Below, one piece after another: positions 1-8,735 of a stretch of DNA of 64,000 nt. This stretch comes from Thermoplasmata archaeon (GTDB lineage: Archaea; Thermoplasmatota; Thermoplasmata; Methanomassiliicoccales; Methanomethylophilaceae), in the NCBI GenBank assembly GCA_015063245.1, contig SUSV01000007.1, positions 1 to 64,000 of the forward strand, written 5' to 3'. The position numbers and the translations under genes were made by a program. Below the pieces are notes generated by a model. It was not told the origin of the DNA. It ran no database searches and saw nothing but the letters and a program-made list of their open reading frames with translations. The first letter of the stretch is position 1; every line of letters starts with the position of its first letter.

Positions 1-69
1 ATGATGAGTTTGATAGAAGCCGGATGTAAGTATCGAGGTTCGCCGAGATATTCAGTCCTGGCTTACTAA
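1..69 (+). CDS. C-terminal tail of a truncated upstream CDS (frame open from base 1 to TAA at 67-69)
   Basis: Open frame ...SLIEAGCKYRGSPRYSVLAY*; too short to identify. Confidence 0.35.
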   Translation: MMSLIEAGCKYRGSPRYSVLAY

Positions 70-168
70 AGTTATTTGACGTCGCTGGAGTGTGATCTAG
101 CAGTTAAACAGGTTTCGTATGAAATTTCTCATCTTTACTTTTTTATTCATTATTCATATCATGCCAAT

Positions 169-807
169 ATGATTCATCTCATCCAACCGTGTTATCCGTT
201 CGATTCGAATTCATATCTCATTACCGGTGATAGGAATTTTCTTATCGATGCAGGAACCGGATTGAACTCGGAGTATCTTTCCGATTCTGTAAGAAGGATC
301 ATCGGTACAGATGGGGTCTTGGATGGGATTCTCCTTACGCATTGTCATGCCGATCATATAGGTGGGGTTCCGTATTTGGTCCAGGTTTTCGGATGCAAAG
401 TCTATGCTGGCTATGCTGATGCAGAGGCTATACGCCTTGCTGATGACAGATATACGCTCGCCAGTGATTTCGATCTGATGATTCCTTCCATCCCTGTTGA
501 GGATCTTCATCAAGATGACATTATCGATATCGGAGAGCACAGATTTCGTGTGATAGAGACGCCAGGCCATACGAAGGGCGGAGTCTGCTTTTATGATGAG
601 ATCTCCCAGTCATTATTCTCCGGAGATACGGTCTTCACCAATGGTGTAGGGCGTACAGACTTCGACGGAGGATCCGTAACGGCTTTAAGAAATTCTATAA
701 AATACTTGATAGCTATGGCCGTGAAGGATATGTATCCTGGGCATGGCCATCCGACTAACGATGGTCATGCAGCGATCATGAGAGGACTACAAGTAGTAGG
801 TGATTAA
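169..807 (+). CDS. MBL-fold metallo-hydrolase (glyoxalase II-like)
   Basis: THCHADHIGG motif, GHTKGGVC, SGDTVF, PGHGHPT; likely start at Met169 (MIHLIQPCYPFDSNSYLI). Confidence 0.85.
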   Translation: MIHLIQPCYPFDSNSYLITGDRNFLIDAGTGLNSEYLSDSVRRIIGTDGVLDGILLTHCHADHIGGVPYLVQVFGCKVYAGYADAEAIRLADDRYTLASDFDLMIPSIPVEDLHQDDIIDIGEHRFRVIETPGHTKGGVCFYDEISQSLFSGDTVFTNGVGRTDFDGGSVTALRNSIKYLIAMAVKDMYPGHGHPTNDGHAAIMRGLQVVGD

Positions 808-1446
808 GTGAAGGTAATCAAGTGTGACTATTCGAACGGTTTCGGAGATCAGTGCGAAGAAGCTGTAAAGGAAGCAGCCGAAGCCATCTGTGCAGGTAAG
901 CTTGTTGTTTACCCTACAGAGACTGTTTATGGCATCGGAGCCGACATCTACAATGAGACTGCTGTGAAGAACCTCTACCTGACTAAGAAGAGGCCTTTCG
1001 ACATGCCCCTTTCAGTCGCTGTATCCGATATCAAGATGCTAGAGAAGGTAGCTGTCCTCAACGAGAACGCGGACAAGCTGGCCAAGGCATTCTTCCCCGG
1101 ACCTCTCACCATCATCGTCAAGAAGCAGCCCAGCGTCCCCGACATCGTCACATCCTCATCTCAGAAGGTCGGTATCCGTATCCCTGATAACAGGTTCGCT
1201 CTTGAGCTCATAAAGCGCACCGGGCCGATCATCACGACCTCGGCCAATCTTCATTCGCATCCCGATGCCATCAATGTCGATGCAGCCATCAAGGATTTCG
1301 ATTCAGCTGTCGATGTGTACATCGATGCCGGTGCGTGTAACCTCGGTAAGCCCTCCACTATCGTATGGCTGATGGACGATCAGTTTGAGATCATCCGTCA
1401 GGGAGCGATATCCGAAAAACAGATCATGGAAGTCTTAGAATGCTGA
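808..1446 (+). CDS. Sua5/YciO/YrdC-type L-threonylcarbamoyladenylate synthase
   Basis: GTG start; VVYPTETVYGIGAD, KKRPFDMPLSV, FFPGPLTIIVK, ITTSANLH motifs. Confidence 0.85.
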   Translation: MKVIKCDYSNGFGDQCEEAVKEAAEAICAGKLVVYPTETVYGIGADIYNETAVKNLYLTKKRPFDMPLSVAVSDIKMLEKVAVLNENADKLAKAFFPGPLTIIVKKQPSVPDIVTSSSQKVGIRIPDNRFALELIKRTGPIITTSANLHSHPDAINVDAAIKDFDSAVDVYIDAGACNLGKPSTIVWLMDDQFEIIRQGAISEKQIMEVLEC

Positions 1447-2330
1447 GTCCTGAAGATTTAGAGAAGCTTCGTAAAGCAGGAAGGGTCTCCGCAGAGGCCA
1501 GGGAATTGGGCCTCTCCATGTGCGAGCCCGGAGTGAAGCTCTACGATGTCGCACAGGAGGTCGAAGGATACATCCGCAAGCACGGATGCAAGCTGGCATT
1601 CCCCTGCAATATCAGCAGGAATGAGATTGCGGCACATTACACCCCCAGCTGTACGGATGCGTCTGTATTCGAGATTGGGGACATCGTGAAGATCGATTGC
1701 GGGGGGATCCTCGACGGTTACATCGGAGATACCGCAGGTACTGTAGAGGTCGGATCCCGCAGCCATACGGACCTCGTCGAGATCAGCAAGACCGCAAGGA
1801 ACACGGTCGCCGAGTTCATCGGAGAGGGGGTCCCGCTCTGTGAGATCGGACGTGCAGTCGAGATGACGATGCACAAGGCCGGATTCAACCCTATTGTCAA
1901 CCTTTGCGGGCATCAGATCGCACAGAACAACCTGCATGCAGGATTCTCTGTTCCCAACTACGATAACGGGGACGATTACAAGCTCGAATCGGGAACGATC
2001 GTCGCCATCGAGCCTTTTGCCACAGATGGTAAGGGACAGATCAAGAACGGCAAGCCGGGAAACATCGTCCGCATACTCAGGGAGAGGCCTCTGGCCGATC
2101 CGAAGGACCAGGAATTCTTCGAGTACGTCAAGGAGGAATTCTTCCAGCAGCCGTTCTGTGCCAGGAGCTGCGATTTCCCCGATGCGGAGAAGCGCGTCAA
2201 GAGTCTCATCCGCCACGGTATCCTTTCGAGCTATGCAGAGCTCGTGGAGGTGTCCGGAGGTCTCGTTTCTCAGCACGAATATACCTTCTACATAGACGGT
2301 AAACGCGGTGAGGTTACCACCCTCCCGTAA
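1440..2330 (+). CDS. map: Methionine aminopeptidase, type II
   Basis: FPCNISRNEIAAHYTPS, IVKIDCGGILDGYIGDTA, NLCGHQI, VAIEPFATDGKG metal-binding motifs. Confidence 0.92.
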   Translation: MLSPEDLEKLRKAGRVSAEARELGLSMCEPGVKLYDVAQEVEGYIRKHGCKLAFPCNISRNEIAAHYTPSCTDASVFEIGDIVKIDCGGILDGYIGDTAGTVEVGSRSHTDLVEISKTARNTVAEFIGEGVPLCEIGRAVEMTMHKAGFNPIVNLCGHQIAQNNLHAGFSVPNYDNGDDYKLESGTIVAIEPFATDGKGQIKNGKPGNIVRILRERPLADPKDQEFFEYVKEEFFQQPFCARSCDFPDAEKRVKSLIRHGILSSYAELVEVSGGLVSQHEYTFYIDGKRGEVTTLP

Positions 2331-2364
2331 ACATTTTAATGAAACTTCCCTTACACCCGCATAA

Positions 2365-2449
2365 GCTGAAGTTGCCAAGCCTGGTCAAAGGCGAGGGACT
2401 CAAGATCCCTTCTCGTAGGAGTTCGCCGGTTCGAATCCGGTCTTCAGCA
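2365..2449 (+). tRNA. tRNA-Leu (anticodon CAA); CCA encoded at 2450-2452
   Basis: Acceptor GCTGAAG/CTTCAGC, anticodon loop CTCAAGA, long class II variable arm, T-loop TTCGAAT. Confidence 0.9.
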
Positions 2450-2538
2450 CCATACTTTTCTTCAGACCATTCTGGATTAGCAGAAGTATTCATACCCTAG
2501 GTTTCGTACAATCGATCAAAAGAATGGAAAAGGTTTGA

Positions 2539-2558
2539 GAGGTGTCTTGCGACACCTC
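2539..2558 (-). terminator. Hairpin terminator downstream of the Rh/Amt transporter
   Basis: Perfect GAGGTGTC-TTGC-GACACCTC inverted repeat just 3' of the 2573 stop. Confidence 0.6.
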
Positions 2559-2572
2559 TATGGATTATGATC

Positions 2573-3832
2573 TCAGAGCTTAGCGATCTCGTCAGGGCAC
2601 TCGGTCCTGATGAAGTCGTAATCATCGCTGAACATCTCCATCTCCTTGCCCTTGGTGAGCTTCATGATGATTCCAGTGATGAATCCGCCTACGAGTGAGA
2701 TTGCGAAGACGATGACAGCCATGGCGATGGTTGCAACAGCCTTTGCAGTCGCATCATCGAAGGGTGCCGCTGTACTCTCTCCGCAGACCAGGATGAGGAT
2801 GGTACAGAGGATTGCTCCGGTCCATCCAGCCATTCCGTGGAGGTTGTGAACTCCCATGACATCCAGAACTCCGAGTTTGCCGCACAGTTTGGGCTGGAGG
2901 TAGATGAAACAGAGAGCGGATACGATTCCTGCGATGATACCGACGATCAGGGCAACCCAAGGTCCGATGAGGACGAGAGGTGCTCCGATTGCGACGGGTC
3001 CTGCGAGCATCGCGTATGTGTATGTGAGAGGGTTGACCTTCTTCTGGCATACCATACATACGACGTATGCACTGACGACTGATCCGATTCCTGCCATGTA
3101 ACAGGTCATGATTCCCCACATGAACTGGTCTGCAGGGAGGAATGCACAAACGAATGTAGGCCAGAGGACCCAAAGGACCATACTGGCGAGCCAGACGAAT
3201 GATACGCTGTGTGTGGTGACGTTCATAGGCTCGTTGAATGCCTCTTTGACCCTGAGGGCGAGACATACACCAAGTCCGAAGTATGCTGCGCACATGTGGA
3301 CCATGATCGATCCACCGGTATCGAGTGCTGTTGTGTCCATGATCTCGAATGAAAGGACCATCCACTCAACTGCACAGTATACGACTGCGAACGCGATTCC
3401 TCCGAGGAAGTACTGCCACTGTTTGACAGTTCCAAGGAAGACTCCGATAGCGATGACATATGTGATAGCGCAGATAACTGCACCGAGCATAAGGTCCTGT
3501 CCCCACTCTGTTGCGAAGATCGCTTCATCGTAGTAAGGCCAGAACTCGTGGATTCCGCAGTATACAAGGTAGCTTGATGCTGCAGACAGGAGAACTGCAA
3601 GGCAGACTCCCCATTCGAATTTCTTGATGAAGATCATCAGGAATGCAACCATCATCAGCATGAACCAAACGCCGATGTTCTTGAAGAACTTCAAGGCTTC
3701 ATCCCCGACATCACCATGGGAAATGTAGTCTGTTGTAGCATCGAGGGGCTGTATGAATACAACCGACAGGATACCCATCAGGGCTACACTCAGCACCATG
3801 GCTAGTGCCAAGATTTTCTTGTTGTTAATCAT
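2573..3832 (-). CDS. Ammonium transporter family, Rh-type character
   Basis: Multi-TM; DTGGSIMVHMCAAYFGLGV and DVMGVHNLHGMAGWTGAI resemble Rh-family signatures more than classic AmtB (DTFGVHGVGG). Confidence 0.85.
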   Translation of the reverse strand: MINNKKILALAMVLSVALMGILSVVFIQPLDATTDYISHGDVGDEALKFFKNIGVWFMLMMVAFLMIFIKKFEWGVCLAVLLSAASSYLVYCGIHEFWPYYDEAIFATEWGQDLMLGAVICAITYVIAIGVFLGTVKQWQYFLGGIAFAVVYCAVEWMVLSFEIMDTTALDTGGSIMVHMCAAYFGLGVCLALRVKEAFNEPMNVTTHSVSFVWLASMVLWVLWPTFVCAFLPADQFMWGIMTCYMAGIGSVVSAYVVCMVCQKKVNPLTYTYAMLAGPVAIGAPLVLIGPWVALIVGIIAGIVSALCFIYLQPKLCGKLGVLDVMGVHNLHGMAGWTGAILCTILILVCGESTAAPFDDATAKAVATIAMAVIVFAISLVGGFITGIIMKLTKGKEMEMFSDDYDFIRTECPDEIAKL

Positions 3833-3840
3833 TTTTTACA

Positions 3841-4065
3841 CCTTTGATTTTTCAAAGGATCAAGAGTGTCCTGTTAGCCGACTTTCGTCATCGCTTACCG
3901 GTCTTTTCCCTAAACCGGAGTGGGTAGACGGGGATTCAGATTCTAGGCTCCGTCAGCTAGTCGGATCCGAACCTTTCATCCCGCCAGCGATGATACTGGC
4001 ACATCAGCCAGTATCAGCTAACGTTCATCACTCTTTGTTCCTTTCCTTTGTAGGTCCTACCCGGA
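3841..4065 (-). promoter_or_regulatory. Candidate structured 5' leader (riboswitch-like) of the Rh/Amt transporter
   Basis: Nested helices (4044-4050/3853-3859; 4029-4035/3862-3868; 4017-4022/3873-3878; hairpin 3992-4015; 3898-3902/3914-3918; GNRA hairpin 3880-3889). SD-sequestering hairpin 3841-3858. TATA-like ATAAATAT upstream at ~4086-4094. Confidence 0.6.
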
Positions 4066-4350
4066 AAAAGAATTGAATCCTACGATATTTATGCATTTCT
4101 AATTTTATCTAATTTAGTTTTAACTAAATTAATAATATTATTATTTTAATCCCTTGTTATTAATAATCAAAATCGATTAAAATCATCAATATAGCCAGCA
4201 TGTTCAGAACTTATGATGTAATAATATTGATAAATCAACTTTTTCTGTTGAATTAAGTTGCGATTTTTTGACAATTTTTTCTTGAAAATTAATAATCGTT
4301 GGATGTAACTTGTACACAAATGATCTGATAGAAAAAAGGTAAAGGGTTTG

Positions 4351-4370
4351 GTGCCCGGTTGCCCGGGCAC
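4351..4370 (-). terminator. Terminator downstream of mtmB
   Basis: Minus-strand GTGCCCGG-GCAA-CCGGGCAC followed by a T-rich stretch. Confidence 0.65.
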
Positions 4371-4393
4371 AGGTGACAGTTAGACCTCCAGAA

Positions 4394-5833
4394 TCAGTAT
4401 CTGTAGTTCTTGGGGTCGTCGTATCCGCCGTACATGACACCGGTGTTGTAGGGGGTGATCTGGAATCCCCAGTCGGCCATGCGGGCGAGTGCCTTGTCGT
4501 AGACCTCGAGGTACTCCTTGGTGGGCCTGACGGTCTTGACGTCGTAGCACTCCTGGAAGGTCTTTCCGAGGTCAGCGGAGGTGTACTGAGGCTGGTACCA
4601 GTCAACCATCTTCTGAAGGATCTCGTTAACCTCAGGGATCTTCATTCCGGCTGTCTGAGCTGCTGCCTCTCCCATGACACGGGCCTCCATTCCGGTGGTC
4701 TTGTCCTGGACAACTCCCTTTGCGACTGCGGATCCGGAGAGGAGCTCTCTTCCGGAAGCGGTGTCACAGATTGCCTGTGCTGCTGTCTCGATCAGTCCCA
4801 TCTCTGTGCAGGGTCCTGCGACAGGGTAGTACTGGTTTGCCAGAAGGAGGTCGGTGTTGTTGTCGATTGCCGCACATGCGTGTCCTGCAACCTGGAGGGT
4901 CTCCTTAGCCATGGTTGTTCCCCACCTGATGTGGATAGGTCCGTCGAGGTGGAAGTTACCGGAGAAGAGTCCGAAGGATGCGAGTGTTGTTGCGACATCA
5001 CAGATTGCTGTCTCCTCGAGGTTACCGCAGTATCCACCGAAGATAGGCATCTGCTCGATCATGATGACATCTCCAGAGATGGTCCATCCTGCGAGCATGT
5101 TGAGTCCGGTCATATCCATCTTCAGCTCGTTGAGCTGTGAGCACTCGTGGGCGTCTGTGATCCTGTGTCCTGCGTTGGGGCAGTCTGCGACGAGACGTGC
5201 TGCCTCGGACAGAGGTGTCTCAGGTCCCTATACTCCGAGTCCGGGCCTCTGGGCTCTGATCCTTGCTTCCTTGGTTGCCCTGAGCTCCTGCATTGTAGCA
5301 CGAATCTCGTAGGGTGTCTTTGACTTTGCGGGCTTGCCCTCGACAGTGGTCATGACTCCGTTAACGAGGTCGTCAACGATTCCCTCCTGTGCGTAGGACT
5401 GCATGATCTGGACGAAGACGTCCTCAGAGATAGGGGATCCGGTAGGTCCTCCCTGGATGACGGGCTTGATAGGTGCGTTTCCGTGACGGGGGTAGAACCT
5501 TGCGACATCTCTTCCCTCTCCGAGAATGATCTTTTTGGGTGCCCTCTTGATTCCCTCCCAGATTTCCTCTTCCGTGAACTTCATGACACGGCCGAGGTCC
5601 TGGCAGTAGAATCCGCAGGTGCACAGCATGTCGAGACCAGCCTGGAACAGGTTGTTCTTTGTCTCGTTGTCCTCGGGGACGAATGCTCCGCCGAAGTCGA
5701 GCTTGTACTTCTCCTTCATTGCGGTTGCGGTCTCAGGGATGATTTTGTAATCCCAGTCTGCCTCAGGTGTCTTCTTTCCCTTGATGAATCTCTCGTAGAC
5801 ATCAGTGATTGTCAAGAATCTTGTTGCTGCCAT
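4394..5833 (-). CDS. mtmB: Monomethylamine methyltransferase MtmB, pyrrolysine protein (in-frame TAG at 5228-5230, residue 202)
   Basis: ORFs 5228-5833 and 4394-5119 are in one frame separated only by TAG: ...RAQRPGLGV-O-GPETPLSEAARLVADCPNAGHRITDAHECSQLNELKMDMTGLNM...; matches the MtmB family including Pyl202. Confidence 0.95.
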
Positions 5834-5860
5834 TTTTAATCACCTAGATTTTTATCAAGT

Positions 5861-6499
5861 TCAGTTTCCGGTGAGTTTGTCAACGAGTCCGATGATCTCG
5901 TTTGCGGTCTCAGAGTATCCGTCTGCTCCGATCTCGTCGCACCACTCTTTGGAACAGGGTGCTCCTCCGAAGATTGCCTTGTAAGGGGCCTCCATCTCTT
6001 TGATGGTCTCGACGATCTCTCTCTGGGACTCGAGTGTGGTTGTCATGAGTGCAGATCCACCGCAAACCTGTGCGTTGTTCTCCTCTGCAGCGTCCATGAA
6101 GTCCATAGCGGATGCATCGGGTCCGAGGTCGATAACGTTGTATCCAGCTCCCCTGAGCATTGCACAGCAGACGTTCTTTCCGATCTCGTGGATGTCTCCC
6201 TCGACGGTTCCCATGACGACGGTTCCCTTGAGGTTTCCGGATCCGGCTTCCATGAGGGGCTTGAGGATGTTGAGTGCTGCTTCCATTGTCTTGGATGCTG
6301 CAACGACCTGGGGCAGGTAGATCTCAGCCTTGTCGAACCTGACTCCAATCGTCTCCATTCCCTTTCCGAGTCCGCTTCCGATGATCTCTCCGATATCCAT
6401 CTTAGCATCGATTGCCTTCTGGGTTGCTTCCTGGGCAAGTTTGATGTTCCATGTCTCGACCGCTGTCTTAAGATCAGCGAGAATCTGTTCGTTTGCCAT
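5861..6499 (-). CDS. mtmC: Monomethylamine corrinoid protein MtmC
   Basis: GTVEGDIHEIGKNVCCAMLRGAGYNVIDLG cobalamin-binding (DxHxxG) motif; directly upstream of mtmB. Confidence 0.93.
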   Translation of the reverse strand: MANEQILADLKTAVETWNIKLAQEATQKAIDAKMDIGEIIGSGLGKGMETIGVRFDKAEIYLPQVVAASKTMEAALNILKPLMEAGSGNLKGTVVMGTVEGDIHEIGKNVCCAMLRGAGYNVIDLGPDASAMDFMDAAEENNAQVCGGSALMTTTLESQREIVETIKEMEAPYKAIFGGAPCSKEWCDEIGADGYSETANEIIGLVDKLTGN

Positions 6500-6552
6500 T
6501 TATTTTCCTCCTTAGATTAGGTTTCCCTACTCTGATTATGAAACCAGTCCAT

Positions 6553-6566
6553 GAGTATATATAGAT
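6553..6566 (-). promoter_or_regulatory. TATA box of the mtmCB operon
   Basis: TCTATATATACTC on the minus strand ~50 nt upstream of the mtmC ATG; SD AAGGAGG before mtmC. Confidence 0.5.
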
Positions 6567-6932
6567 TTTCATTAAAAATTTGGGACGATAGAAGTAGAAA
6601 AATGATTTTCAGCGTATTTTGGCTGTTTTTGTTGGCGGATATGTATGGATGGATGCAATATCCATATTTTTGACTAGCCAGCAGTTTGGAATGTACATAT
6701 TCGGACATGTAAAATATCTCATCCAATCATTAAAACAACGCGGTCAAAGAAATCGATTTACAGGATTAACATCTGGTTGTATGGATACATCCATCTGTAT
6801 CCACCCCCATTTTTTACATATATAAAGTTAACTATAAGCAAAAAAGATGCCTTTATAAATTTTTTGTTTTGTCGCGTCTACCCAGCACTTTATATTGAGG
6901 ACTCCTCATTTATGTTGGATGTATAATTCAAC

Positions 6933-7016
6933 TGATTTTCCTACACTGCCGTATTCCGGGCCCGAGCATAGGCTGCTGTAGGCATGGGGTTATGACGGCA
7001 GTTTTCCTGAGAATCA
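6933..7016 (+). ncRNA. Candidate structured non-coding RNA
   Basis: TGATTTTC(6933-6940)/GAGAATCA(7009-7016) and CTGCCGT(6946-6952)/ACGGCAG(6995-7001) stacked across an internal loop; TATA-like CTTTATATTG at ~6888; no ORF. Confidence 0.4.
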
Positions 7017-7204
7017 TGCGGAGTTAACTTGTCTATTACTAATAAAGGCAGTTTATCTTCCCATAATATTATAAGTAAAAGGCGCATCGGGTCGCTTACG
7101 TAAACTCAGGACCCACTCTCCAACGAGTGAAAACTGAGAGCTCTTTCCGGAAGGAAGAGAGCTTGAGCAAATCCCTTCGGGGATCATTTACGGAGGAATG
7201 AAAA

Positions 7205-7678
7205 ATGGCCAAAGCGAAGAAAGACTCGCAGCAGACCGAGGATGAGAACTTCAACTACATCGTCCGTATCGTCAACTCCGATATCGACGGTCAGAAGAGA
7301 ACAGTCATCGGTCTCCAGAGCATCAAAGGAGTCGGAAAGAGGGTCGCACAGATCGTCGCCAAGAAAGCAGGCGTCGACCCCACAGTCAAGATGGGATCCC
7401 TCCCCGAAGAGAAAGTCAAAGAGATCGAAGCACTCGTCAAATCCTACGTCGAGTACGCCCCCACATGGGCAATCAACAGGCAGATGGATTACGAGACCGG
7501 AGCTGACATGCACCTTTTCGGTCAGGACCTCGAGATCATCCAGAAAGAGGATGTCAACAGAATGAAGATGATCCGCTGCTACCGCGGAATCAGGCACGAG
7601 GGACACCACAAGGTAAGGGGTCAGAGGACTCGTTCGAACGGCAGACACGGACTCACAATGGGAGTCTCCAAGAAATGA
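7205..7678 (+). CDS. rps13: Ribosomal protein S13 (archaeal uS13)
   Basis: IVRIVNSDIDGQKRTVIGLQSIKGVGKR...; C-terminal YRGIRHEGHHKVRGQRTRSNGRHG. Confidence 0.95.
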   Translation: MAKAKKDSQQTEDENFNYIVRIVNSDIDGQKRTVIGLQSIKGVGKRVAQIVAKKAGVDPTVKMGSLPEEKVKEIEALVKSYVEYAPTWAINRQMDYETGADMHLFGQDLEIIQKEDVNRMKMIRCYRGIRHEGHHKVRGQRTRSNGRHGLTMGVSKK

Positions 7679-7689
7679 AGGTGGTTTAA

Positions 7690-8337
7690 ATGGGAGATCC
7701 TAAATTTTCAAGGAAGACATATGATACCCCCTCACATCCCTGGCAGGGAGAGAGGATTAAGGCAGAGGTCGAAGTCGTCAACGCATTCGGTCTCAAGAAC
7801 AAGACAGAGGTTTGGAAGGCAGAGACAACCCTCAGGAACCTGAGGAAGCAGTCAAGGGACCTTCAGGCACGCTTGAGGACCGGAGATGCACAGGCAAAGG
7901 TCGAGGCAGACGCCCTTCTCGCAAAGTGCGGAAGGCTCGGATTCCTCCCCGCAGACGCCACCCTGAACGACATCCTTACACTCAAGGATGAGGACGTTCT
8001 CTCACGCCGTCTCCAGACAATCGTCTACGAGAAGGGACTGTCCAGCACAATCAAGCAGGCCAGGCAGATGATCACTCACGGACACATCTTCGTGAACGGA
8101 CACAAGGTCACCGTTCCCGGATACATCGTCACAAGGAAAGAGGAGTCCTCGATCGAGTACAACCCCTCCTCGCCCTTCACAGACGAGATGCACCCCATGA
8201 GGATCTCGGCAGAGCAGGCAGCCGCCAACGCAGCAGTCAAGGCAAAGGCCCAGGCTGAGGCAGAGGCAGCAGCGGCCGCAGCAGCCAAGGCAGATGCAGA
8301 GGAAGCTGGAATCACAATTGAGGATGGTGAGCAGTGA
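7690..8337 (+). CDS. rps4: Ribosomal protein S4 (uS4)
   Basis: S4 domain [42 protein letters not shown]; operon position. Confidence 0.95.
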   Translation: MGDPKFSRKTYDTPSHPWQGERIKAEVEVVNAFGLKNKTEVWKAETTLRNLRKQSRDLQARLRTGDAQAKVEADALLAKCGRLGFLPADATLNDILTLKDEDVLSRRLQTIVYEKGLSSTIKQARQMITHGHIFVNGHKVTVPGYIVTRKEESSIEYNPSSPFTDEMHPMRISAEQAAANAAVKAKAQAEAEAAAAAAAKADAEEAGITIEDGEQ

Positions 8338-8723
8338 TGACCGCAAAATGGGGAATCGCTAACATCTTTGCTAGCTACAACAACGTCATGATCACACTGA
8401 CTGACATCACCGGAGCAGAGACCGTCGCTAAGGTCACCGGTGGAATGGTCGTCAAACAGGCGAAGGACCAGTCCTCACCTTACGCAGCACAGAAGGCAGC
8501 CGAGAAGATTGCCGAGGTCGCTAAGGAGAGGGAGTACGTCGGTATCCACGTCAGGGTACGCGCACCCGGAGGAAACAAGTCCGTTTCACCTGGACCCGGT
8601 GCACAGGCTGCGATCCGTGCTCTCACAAGGGCAGGACTCAAGATCGGCCGCATCGAGGACGTCACACCCATACCCCACGACGGAACCAAGAAGAAGGGCG
8701 GACGCAGAGGACGCAGGGTCTGA
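8334..8723 (+). CDS. rps11: Ribosomal protein S11 (uS11)
   Basis: [32 protein letters not shown]...; [18 protein letters not shown]. Confidence 0.96.
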   Translation: MMTAKWGIANIFASYNNVMITLTDITGAETVAKVTGGMVVKQAKDQSSPYAAQKAAEKIAEVAKEREYVGIHVRVRAPGGNKSVSPGPGAQAAIRALTRAGLKIGRIEDVTPIPHDGTKKKGGRRGRRV

Positions 8724-8735
8724 GGAGGATATCCC

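Noticed and set aside
1458-2378. 306-aa minus-strand ORF opposite methionine aminopeptidase
   Set aside because: Antisense shadow of a well-supported gene; also runs into the tRNA-Leu.
3841-4065. RNase P RNA or SRP RNA as explanation for the structured leader
   Set aside because: Conserved RNase P (GAGGAAAGUCC, ACAGAAA) and SRP helix 8 signatures are not present; position as a 5' leader fits regulation better.
4373-5140. 255-aa Cys-rich plus-strand ORF
   Set aside because: Reverse complement of the mtmB C-terminal half; Cys richness is an artefact of the reading frame.
6933-7016. H/ACA guide RNA call
   Set aside because: Geometry is suggestive, but no ACA/ANA box follows the lower stem; kept only as an unclassified candidate ncRNA.
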